A stretch of DNA of 18,776 bases. Origin: Bacteroidales bacterium (GTDB lineage: Bacteria; Bacteroidota; Bacteroidia; Bacteroidales; GCA-2748055). The notes beneath the pieces are model-generated. The model made no database searches and was not told the DNA's origin. It was given only the letters and a program-made list of their open reading frames with translations. Position 1 is the stretch's first letter, and each line of letters starts with the position of its first letter. Positions 7,758 through 14,270 of this stretch are shown here, one piece after another. Location of the stretch: the NCBI GenBank assembly GCA_029934875.1, contig JAOZLK010000014.1:1-18776 (forward strand). Direction: 5' to 3'. Made by a program: the position numbers and the translations under genes.

Positions 7758-8216
7758 ATGTATTCAAAGGAAAAATCAAAACAGCTCAGAGAGGAGTTCT
7801 GGAATCAATTCAAGACCCTCTCAATCAGAAGGCGTAAAGCCAAGAGCCTGCCTGGAGACTGGCTTCTGAACAATACCGGTGTGAAGGCTCTAAATCTTCG
7901 CTTTCATGTGGACAGGGATGTTGCCCAGGTGGGCATCGATCTGGAAACCAGGAATATGGATAAGCGCATAGAGCTGTTCGAGAAACTGGAATCTGTAAAA
8001 AAGGTACTTGAGGAGGCGATGAAGTCACCCATGATATGGGAATTGGATTATATCCGGGAAAACGGCAAATCGGTGAGCCGTATTTATATTCAAAAGGAAG
8101 GAGTCGACATATACAATGATAAAACCTGGCCGGTGACGCACCAGTTTATGTATGATAACATGATGAAACTGGAAGCCTTCTATCGTGAATACAGAGATTT
8201 CTTCAAATATAGTTAA
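7758..8216 (+). CDS. DUF4268 domain protein
   Basis: This 152-residue soluble protein with no signal peptide or TM fits the DUF4268 family, often found as a stand-alone protein of about 150 residues in Bacteroidota. The pattern includes REEFWNQF near the start, LNLRFHVDRDVAQVGIDLET (residues 46-65), a charged helix with a repeated KLE (70-90), WELDYIRENGKSVSRIYIQK (94-113), and a C-terminal aromatic stretch (LEAFYREYRDFFKYS). The alternating strands and helices resemble the nuclease-associated domain for which the DUF was defined, but I see no catalytic signature. The function is unknown. It ends 15 bases before the Memo-AMMECR1 gene and is probably the first gene of that transcript, although it may be there only by position. 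Confidence 0.8.
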   Translation: MYSKEKSKQLREEFWNQFKTLSIRRRKAKSLPGDWLLNNTGVKALNLRFHVDRDVAQVGIDLETRNMDKRIELFEKLESVKKVLEEAMKSPMIWELDYIRENGKSVSRIYIQKEGVDIYNDKTWPVTHQFMYDNMMKLEAFYREYRDFFKYS

Positions 8217-8231
8217 TCACCTGATAATGAA

Positions 8232-9743
8232 ATGGTAATAAACTGTCTGAGATTTTCAATTCTGTTTTCAATCATGCTCCTTCCCTATTCTAAGGGAGAT
8301 GCCCAGGAGCTGAAAGCCCCTGTAAACAGGGAACCTGCATTTGCCGGCTCATTTTATCCGGCACAAAAATCTGTTCTTGAAGCCCAGTTGCAATCGCTCT
8401 TTGCAGCCGCGAAACCAATAGAAATTGAGGGAAAGGTGCAAACACTTATCGTACCTCATGCAGGTTATGATTATTCCGGAATAGTGGCTGCATCTGGCTA
8501 TAAGACCATAGCTGGGGATACCCATTACGAAAATATATTTATTATCGCCTCATCTCACAGGGAACAATTTAATGGTGTATCGATCTATTCGGCCGGAAAC
8601 TATGTGACTCCATTGGGTGAGGCAAAGGTAAACCGGGAAGTTGCACAGGCACTTATTAAAGGGAATAGCAACTTCAAGTACCTCCCTGAAGCGCACGACC
8701 GTGAGCATAGTATTGAGGTGCAAATACCGTATCTGCAGTACCATTTCGATGAGCTTCCTCCCATTATTCCACTTGTGATGGGTTCTTCCTCCCTCACAGC
8801 AGCCCGTGATCTTGCTGCTGCCCTCTTGCCTTGGTTCACACCGGAAAATCTCTTTATTATCAGCTCGGACTTCTCCCACTATCCATCATACAAGGATGCT
8901 ATTCGAATCGATAAAATCAGCGGAGATGCCATTCTTACAAAGGATCCGGAGATCTTCTATAGTGCGCTCAGAAGCAGCAGTAAACAATCTGTATCAAACC
9001 TCTCAACACCCAGTTGTGGGTGGAGTTCCATCATGTGCATGCTCTATATGGCCAACCGGGCAGAGCATCTTGAACTTTCCCCGGTACTTTATCGCAATTC
9101 GGGAGATTCAGATATCGGAGATAAGGATCGGGTGGTGGGATACTGGGCCATTGCCGGCTCTGAAAAGCAAGCTGAGCAGCAGGCCTTTCACTTATTAGAT
9201 CAGGAAAAAGAATCACTCCTGGAAATATCCCGTTCCACCCTTGAATCGTTTATAAAAACTGGGGCCCTGACCGATATCACACCGGGCAGCCTCTCTCCTG
9301 CCCTGAAGGTACCGGCTGGTGCTTTTGTAAGCCTGTATATGGGTGGAAGGTTGAGAGGATGCATTGGAAGTTTCTCCCCAACAGACCCCCTTTACGCAGT
9401 GGTGGAATCAATGACCCTGGCTGCAGCCCTGAAGGATAGCCGTTTTGTTCCAGTGGAAGAGCCTGAACTTGAATATATTGACATCGAAATCTCTGTGCTG
9501 ACGCCCTTACAGAAAATCAGCTCCATCGATGAATTTGATCTTGGCAAACATGGTATTTACATGATCAAGGATGGCCAGTCCGGTACCTTCCTGCCCCAGG
9601 TTGCAGATGATTCCGGGTGGAATACGGAGGAGTTCCTGGGTCACTGTGCAAGAGATAAGGCAGGTCTTGGCTGGGATGGCTGGAAGGAGGCAGATCTTTA
9701 TATATACGAAGCTATTATTTTTAGTGAAAAAAGAAAGAGATGA
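8232..9743 (+). CDS. amrB: Memo-AMMECR1 fusion (AmmeMemoRadiSam proteins B and A), with signal peptide
   Basis: Two domains are joined in 503 residues. Residues 34-312 are a Memo domain, related in fold to LigB-type extradiol dioxygenases. The residues that match the metal site of human MEMO1 are present: H76 (VPHAGYDYSG), H109 (ASSHREQFNG), H216 (SSDFSHYPSY) and C262 (TPSCGWSSI), along with EHSIEVQIPYLQ (158-169). Residues 325-500 are an AMMECR1 domain with its LRGCIGSF core (374-381) and PLYAVVESMTLAAALKDSRF. In most genomes A and B are separate cytoplasmic proteins; here they are fused. The N-terminus (CLRFSILFSIMLLPYSKGDA, 5-24) looks like a signal peptide or anchor, which is unusual. It follows DUF4268 by 15 bases and overlaps the next gene by four (ATGA). 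The biochemical role of the AmmeMemoRadiSam system is not known to me. Domain calls are firm; export is inferred. Confidence 0.92.
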   Translation: MVINCLRFSILFSIMLLPYSKGDAQELKAPVNREPAFAGSFYPAQKSVLEAQLQSLFAAAKPIEIEGKVQTLIVPHAGYDYSGIVAASGYKTIAGDTHYENIFIIASSHREQFNGVSIYSAGNYVTPLGEAKVNREVAQALIKGNSNFKYLPEAHDREHSIEVQIPYLQYHFDELPPIIPLVMGSSSLTAARDLAAALLPWFTPENLFIISSDFSHYPSYKDAIRIDKISGDAILTKDPEIFYSALRSSSKQSVSNLSTPSCGWSSIMCMLYMANRAEHLELSPVLYRNSGDSDIGDKDRVVGYWAIAGSEKQAEQQAFHLLDQEKESLLEISRSTLESFIKTGALTDITPGSLSPALKVPAGAFVSLYMGGRLRGCIGSFSPTDPLYAVVESMTLAAALKDSRFVPVEEPELEYIDIEISVLTPLQKISSIDEFDLGKHGIYMIKDGQSGTFLPQVADDSGWNTEEFLGHCARDKAGLGWDGWKEADLYIYEAIIFSEKRKR

Positions 9744-12235
9744 GCCCTGGCCCTTATCACTTGCTCTCCCTGGGGACCTTGTTGCTGCTGTCCTATTTCA
9801 TAAGCCTGCTGATGCATCGCCTTCAGCTTGTATCTCGCCTGAACCACCGGAAGATCTGGAACACCCTGCTTTTGCTATTTTTCCTTTCCACCGCAGTGCT
9901 GGGATTACTCCTTGTTTTAAAAGTTAACTACAAACTCAATTTTTCCTGGATTGAGGAAGCTATGCAATGGCATGTGGATAGCGGTATCGGATTCAGCCTG
10001 ATAGCAATTTTTCACCTCCTCTGGCACATCCCTTATTACCTCCGGAAACGGGGAATTTCCAATGAAAAACAAGCAGACACTTACCTGGATTCCTCCCTGA
10101 GCTATAGCAGATTTCAAAGCATTTTTCTGTTCATCCTGCTTGGCTACATTAGTATTATGGCCCAGCTGGTATTGCTCAGAGAGTTTCTCAAAAGCTTTCA
10201 TGGAAACGAACTGGTGATAGGAATTTTCCTGGCATTCTGGATGATCCTCACTGCCCTGGGAGCCAACCTTGGATCCAAATACAGCATTAAGCTAAGGCCC
10301 CGTCTGATCTCACTTCTGCTGGTAACTATGAGCGGACTCCCCATGCTGATTTACCTGCTTCTTATCCTGGTGAACAGGTTCCTTTTTCTGCCTGGATTGC
10401 AACCTGGAATACTTGATACGCTCATCTGCATTTTACTTCTGGCAGCCCCTTTTACCATGCTATCCGGATTTCTGTTCGGATATGTTTCACGATCGGCGAA
10501 GAATGAAAAACGGACCTCCCCCTACATGCTGGATGCTCTTGGATCGGTGGCAGGTGGTATCCTTTTTGCCGCCCTTCTTGTACACCTGCTAAACAATTTA
10601 CAGGTCCTTACACTACTGTTTCTGAGCTCATCGGCAGGAATTGTACTTGTATACCACTTCCCGCTCAAATCTTCTCTAAGATGGATGCTCCTCCTTGGAG
10701 CTGCTCTACTTTTTATTCTGTCACTGGTCCCGGGGCTGCAAAATGAGCTTGAGGAAATAAGATTCAGAAATGAAGAGCTTATTATAAGCAGGGATACTCC
10801 CTATGGAAACCTTAGCTTCACCGAAGCCAATGAACAGCTTTGTGGCTATATGGATGGAAATCCGGTGATCACCTCCTCCGACCTCACTGTAGCCGAGGAG
10901 TCTGTTCATTTCCCAGCCCTGCAGCTTCATAAACCCGAATCCTTCCTGCTTTTGGGAGGGGGGTTATCCGGCCATATATCCGAAGCTGCAAAATACAACC
11001 CGGATGTAATCGACTACTGCGAAGCAGATCCATGGATTTATCGCCTGGGGCAAAGTCTGATTGAAGAAACCAGCACTTACCCCTTTCGCTTCATCCCGGA
11101 GGATGGACGCAGCTGGCTGATGAGGAGTGGTGAAACGAAGTATGATGTTATAATTTCCTCTTTCCCGAATCCCCAGACCCTTGGATCGAACCGCTACTTC
11201 ACACTGGAATTCTTCAGGCTGGTGAAGAAGCACCTTGCTCCCGGGGGAGTTTTCTGCATGCATCTGACCACGGCAGATTCGTATGTCAATGAGGAAGGGC
11301 TGCAGATTCTGGGCATCAACGATCGCAGCCTTCGGGAGGTCTTTCCCGAGGTGCTGATTGTTCCGGGAACTTCCACCTACTTCCTGGCGTCGGCTTACCC
11401 CCTTTCCCTGGATTTTCCAGCATTGCTCACCAGGGGAAAGATCTCCACCACCTATGTGCACTCCGACTACCTTGATGCTAATCACATGCGTTTCGACAGC
11501 GATCTCCTGGCCGGGCGAATACAGGAACGTGAATCGCCCATCAACAGCGACCTATGGCCCAGGCTATTTTTCGCTTCGCTTATGCGGCTTCAGTCTAAAT
11601 CTGGAAAATACTCCATGGAAGTGGCAGGCATCCTTGCTGCATTGTTGTTTTTCTTTCTCATGATCCGCTATACACCCACTAAGCGGGCAATGTACGTCAC
11701 TGGTTTTACAGGAGCAGGTATCCAGATCACCTTAATAATGGTAATGCAATCATTTTATGGATTTGCCTACATGGTGGCTCCCTTAATGATTACCCTGTTT
11801 ATGTCGGGATTAGTCGCAGGTATCCTCACATCGCAGAGGCTTTGGAAAAGATCTTCTATGAATGGGATCACGGGGCTTGTTCTGATTATGGCACTGCTGT
11901 CACTGAGCGGTCTTTTGCTTCCTTTAATCGGAGATATGCATGACTTCCCCCTGGGTGGACAATTAGCCCTTGGAGTACTCAATTTCATGCCTGGGATGGT
12001 AGTTGGATGGGTCTATGCCATGGGAACTGAAAGTAAAAAAGAATCTAATCCCGGAATTATTGGTGCACTTTACAGTGCCGATCTGACGGGTGCGGCACTG
12101 GGCACCCTTATCCCTCCAATTTTTCTCCTCCCCTTGATTGGTATACGCAATACCTTTATATTGTTCTTCTGTATCAATCTCCTTACGGGTATCAGCCTGA
12201 TGATAAAAGGGATAAAACCAGGGGGTAATGGATAA
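9740..12235 (+). CDS. polytopic membrane protein with embedded spermidine-synthase-like domain
   Basis: The 831-residue protein has about ten TM helices, a soluble domain at about 340-612, and a further block of about six TMs. The soluble part follows the spermidine synthase plan: TPYGNLSF (353-360), MDGNPVITSSD (371-381), the nucleotide-binding loop LLLGGGLSGHISEA (403-416), CEADPW (427-432), and INSDLWP (601-607). In active aminopropyltransferases the loop is usually GGGDGG and a D-S-S-D-P segment holds the acceptor Asp; here they read GGGLSG and ISSFPNP (471-477). Polyamine synthesis is therefore doubtful, although a methyltransferase-like or aminopropyl-transfer fold is clear. The first three TMs contain H26, H36, H78, H92 and H96, which could bind heme. 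Membrane repeats such as LDALGSVAGG and YSADLTGAALG are typical of fused membrane spermidine-synthase homologues. It overlaps both neighbours (4 and 8 bases), so it is translated with the AmmeMemoRadiSam genes. Confidence 0.87.
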   Translation: MSPGPYHLLSLGTLLLLSYFISLLMHRLQLVSRLNHRKIWNTLLLLFFLSTAVLGLLLVLKVNYKLNFSWIEEAMQWHVDSGIGFSLIAIFHLLWHIPYYLRKRGISNEKQADTYLDSSLSYSRFQSIFLFILLGYISIMAQLVLLREFLKSFHGNELVIGIFLAFWMILTALGANLGSKYSIKLRPRLISLLLVTMSGLPMLIYLLLILVNRFLFLPGLQPGILDTLICILLLAAPFTMLSGFLFGYVSRSAKNEKRTSPYMLDALGSVAGGILFAALLVHLLNNLQVLTLLFLSSSAGIVLVYHFPLKSSLRWMLLLGAALLFILSLVPGLQNELEEIRFRNEELIISRDTPYGNLSFTEANEQLCGYMDGNPVITSSDLTVAEESVHFPALQLHKPESFLLLGGGLSGHISEAAKYNPDVIDYCEADPWIYRLGQSLIEETSTYPFRFIPEDGRSWLMRSGETKYDVIISSFPNPQTLGSNRYFTLEFFRLVKKHLAPGGVFCMHLTTADSYVNEEGLQILGINDRSLREVFPEVLIVPGTSTYFLASAYPLSLDFPALLTRGKISTTYVHSDYLDANHMRFDSDLLAGRIQERESPINSDLWPRLFFASLMRLQSKSGKYSMEVAGILAALLFFFLMIRYTPTKRAMYVTGFTGAGIQITLIMVMQSFYGFAYMVAPLMITLFMSGLVAGILTSQRLWKRSSMNGITGLVLIMALLSLSGLLLPLIGDMHDFPLGGQLALGVLNFMPGMVVGWVYAMGTESKKESNPGIIGALYSADLTGAALGTLIPPIFLLPLIGIRNTFILFFCINLLTGISLMIKGIKPGGNG

Positions 12236-13337
12236 AAGAACATTTCTGAAGACTGGATTCTGTGGGGCAGCCTGCACATTGCTGGCCCCCGGAGAAGTGA
12301 TGGCTACCCCTCCGGTGAAGCCGTGGAAGTGGAGCCGCGAGGCCATGTACCAGGTTGAGACTCCCAAAGGGGTCCGATGCCAGATTTGTCCCAATGAATG
12401 CACGTTAAAAGAGGGTGAACTGAGTGATTGTCACAACCGCAGGGTATATGATGGTAAACTCCACACGATCGCCTATGGCAATCCCTGTGCGGTCCATGTG
12501 GATCCCATTGAGAAGAAACCCCTTTACCACTTCCTCCCGGAATCGGACGCTTTTTCCATAGCAACTGCAGGTTGTAACCTTGCCTGTCTCAACTGCCAGA
12601 ACTGGACCATCTCACAATCCTCTCCCGAGGAGACGCAAAATTATGACATGATGCCCGATCTGGTTGTGAGCCAGGCAGTAAAGTATAATTGCAAAAGCAT
12701 TGCCTATACTTATTCGGAACCCATTACATGGTATGAATACGTATTTGACACCAGCCGGATTGCCCGTGAGCAAGGGATAAAGAACGTTTTGGTCTCAGCC
12801 GGATATATTCACAGGGAGCCACTGTTAAATTTGTGCTCAGTAATTGATGCAGCTAACATCGATCTTAAATCCATGGACAATTCAATTTACCTGAAACTCA
12901 ATGCAGGGAAACTGGAACCGGTGCTGAATACTTTGAAGACCCTGAGGGATGAAGGCGTTTGGCTGGAAATTACCAACCTGGTTATTCCCTCGTGGACCGA
13001 TGATCTGGATATGATCAAAAGGATGTGCGGCTGGCTTGCAGAAAATAATTTTAACGATACTCCCTTGCACTTTAGCAGGTTTCATCCGCAATACAAGCTG
13101 CAAAGATTGGCTGCTACACCTGTAAAAACACTTGAAGCAGCAAAAGCTATTGCAAAGGCTGAGGGACTAAAATTCTCCTATATTGGAAATGTTCCCGGCA
13201 GTAATGATGCCAACACTATTTGCCCTGGCTGTGGTCTTACCCTCATTGAACGATCGGGCTATAAAATCAAGAGCCTAAAGGTAAGCAAGGGCCTGTGTAC
13301 TCAATGTTCCGAGCCCATCGCCGGTCATTGGGACTGA
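12228..13337 (+). CDS. amrS: AmmeMemoRadiSam system radical SAM enzyme
   Basis: This 369-residue radical SAM protein has the cluster motif C116-x3-C120-x2-C123 in ATAGCNLACLNCQNW. The family's additional cysteines are present at the N-terminus (C51, C54, C58, C68, from RCQICPNEC) and C-terminus (C332-x2-C335 and C357-x2-C360, from CPGCG and CTQC), probably binding zinc or extra Fe-S. TYSEP (161-165) and HFSRFHP (281-287) also fit the family. It would reduce S-adenosylmethionine to a 5'-deoxyadenosyl radical; the substrate is not known. The N-terminus MDKRTFLKTGFCGAACTLLA, ending near VMA/TPP, resembles a Tat signal (RRxFLK) with Lys in place of the first Arg. The domain proper begins near residue 40, so this is an extra leader. 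The ATG at 12228 overlaps the upstream gene by 8 bases. Family identity is firm; export is unproven. Confidence 0.93.
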   Translation: MDKRTFLKTGFCGAACTLLAPGEVMATPPVKPWKWSREAMYQVETPKGVRCQICPNECTLKEGELSDCHNRRVYDGKLHTIAYGNPCAVHVDPIEKKPLYHFLPESDAFSIATAGCNLACLNCQNWTISQSSPEETQNYDMMPDLVVSQAVKYNCKSIAYTYSEPITWYEYVFDTSRIAREQGIKNVLVSAGYIHREPLLNLCSVIDAANIDLKSMDNSIYLKLNAGKLEPVLNTLKTLRDEGVWLEITNLVIPSWTDDLDMIKRMCGWLAENNFNDTPLHFSRFHPQYKLQRLAATPVKTLEAAKAIAKAEGLKFSYIGNVPGSNDANTICPGCGLTLIERSGYKIKSLKVSKGLCTQCSEPIAGHWD

Positions 13338-13392
13338 TTCCATGTGAACTGTTCCCCCCTTCCCGATGTTAATAGTTAAAATAGAGTTAGAG

Positions 13393-13836
13393 ATGAAAGG
13401 ATTAATCTTATGCTGCATTCTGGCCATGTCAGCCCCGCTTCAGGCCCAGGACAGCACCCAAAATATAAAGACCGTGGAATATAATCAACTTACAGACTTT
13501 GAGACATATGTAATCGTAAACAAAGGTACTGAACAGCCATGGACCGGTAATTACGTGGAACATTCTGAAACAGGAGTATACGTTTGTAAAAGATGTAATG
13601 CCCCACTCTACCGTTCTGGAGATAAATTCGACGGTCACTGCGGATGGCCCAGCTTTGACGATGAAATAGAAGGAGCAGTGGAAAAGCAGACAGATGCAGA
13701 CGGACACCGAACAGAGATTCTTTGTACCTCTTGTGGTGGACACCTTGGACACCTTTTCCTTGGAGAGGGTTTTACGGAAAAAAACAAGCGGCATTGTGTA
13801 AATTCTGTTTCACTGAATTTCATCCCGGCGAAATAG
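13393..13836 (+). CDS. msrB: exported peptide-methionine (R)-S-oxide reductase
   Basis: This 147-residue MsrB reduces methionine-R-sulfoxide in proteins. The domain starts at [20 protein letters not shown]. It has the structural zinc cysteines C65-x2-C68 and C111-x2-C114 ([10 protein letters not shown]), the catalytic Cys135 in [11 protein letters not shown], and C83 in HCGWPSF as the likely recycling cysteine. I start it at the internal ATG 13393 rather than the upstream ATG at 13366, because [19 protein letters not shown] is then a clean signal peptide with cleavage after AQ. The enzyme would work in the periplasm or at the outer membrane, repairing oxidised envelope proteins, and would need an extracytoplasmic reductant. 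It lies 55 bases after the radical SAM gene on the same strand and could be part of that transcript. A following promoter-like element suggests the transcript changes there. Confidence 0.93.
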   Translation: MKGLILCCILAMSAPLQAQDSTQNIKTVEYNQLTDFETYVIVNKGTEQPWTGNYVEHSETGVYVCKRCNAPLYRSGDKFDGHCGWPSFDDEIEGAVEKQTDADGHRTEILCTSCGGHLGHLFLGEGFTEKNKRHCVNSVSLNFIPAK

Positions 13837-13841
13837 TCAGG

Positions 13842-13872
13842 TTGTATTAGCTCCCATTTTTTCGTATATTCA
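13842..13872 (+). promoter_or_regulatory. possible promoter for the thx gene
   Basis: TTG at 13842-13844 is followed after 20 bases by TATATTCA (13865-13872), a two-mismatch relative of TAnnTTTG, in an A+T-rich 60-base gap after msrB. The leader would be about 20 bases. The spacing is right but the -7 match is weak. Confidence 0.3.
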
Positions 13873-13896
13873 CCACCCAACAATAACACAACAAAC

Positions 13897-14241
13897 ATGG
13901 GAAAAGGTGATAGAAAAACCCGCAGGGGAAAACTCTTCAGTGGAAGTTACGGCGTTCTTAGGGCCCGAAAAAAAAGGCAAGAGATAAATGTGGTCAGCTC
14001 CACGAAAAAAGTAGTTATTAAAAAGGTAAGCCCGCCTGTTGAAGAACAAAAGCCAGAACCGAAGGAAGCCAAGCCAAAAGCTGTAAAAAAGGAAGCTGTT
14101 GTGGCAAAACCTGAGGTCAAGGAAAAAGCTGCTGCAGCAAAAGCAGTAAAGAAACCTGTGGCAAAAAAAGAACCTAAGCCCAAGAAGGAAGAACCTAAGA
14201 AGGAAGAGCCCAAGAAGGAAGAACCCAAGAAGGAAGAGTAG
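13897..14241 (+). CDS. thx: 30S ribosomal protein Thx with long Lys/Glu/Ala/Pro tail
   Basis: The first 27 residues (from MGKGDRKTRRGKLFSGSYGV) match bacterial ribosomal protein Thx (bTHX), a tiny basic peptide that sits in the head of the 30S subunit and packs against 16S rRNA. Thx is normally about 25-40 residues, and in many Bacteroidota it ends soon after the RGSYGxxR segment. Here it continues for about 85 residues of low-complexity Lys, Glu, Ala, Pro and Val, with KPEPKEAKPKAVKKEAV and a C-terminal run of PKKEE units coded by a 15-bp DNA repeat. The tail is probably disordered and resembles the Lys/Ala-rich C-termini of histone-like proteins, so additional RNA or DNA contact is possible. 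It follows msrB by 60 bases and precedes the exonuclease gene by 29. The Thx call rests on the N-terminal motif, which I recognise; the tail's role is unknown. Confidence 0.8.
   Translation: MGKGDRKTRRGKLFSGSYGVLRARKKRQEINVVSSTKKVVIKKVSPPVEEQKPEPKEAKPKAVKKEAVVAKPEVKEKAAAAKAVKKPVAKKEPKPKKEEPKKEEPKKEEPKKEE
14179..14238 (+). repeat. four tandem 15-bp units coding P-K-K-E-E
   Basis: Four perfect-length copies of CCYAAGAAGGAAGAR occupy 14179-14193, 14194-14208, 14209-14223 and 14224-14238, followed directly by the TAG stop of thx. Differences are only at the third bases of Pro and the last Glu codon. The array is in frame, so slippage by whole units would lengthen or shorten the tail without a frameshift. 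Confidence 0.93.
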
Positions 14242-14270
14242 TTCAGGAACGTGGAGTTGGAGAATGAGCG

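Noticed and set aside
12260..12281. Lipobox in the radical SAM leader (GAAC)
   Set aside because: The residue at -3 is Gly rather than Leu/Val/Ile, and the KRTFLK motif fits a Tat-like leader better.
13366..13392. Upstream ATG of msrB at 13366
   Set aside because: It would place a charged 9-residue peptide (MLIVKIELE) before a perfect signal peptide that begins at the next Met.
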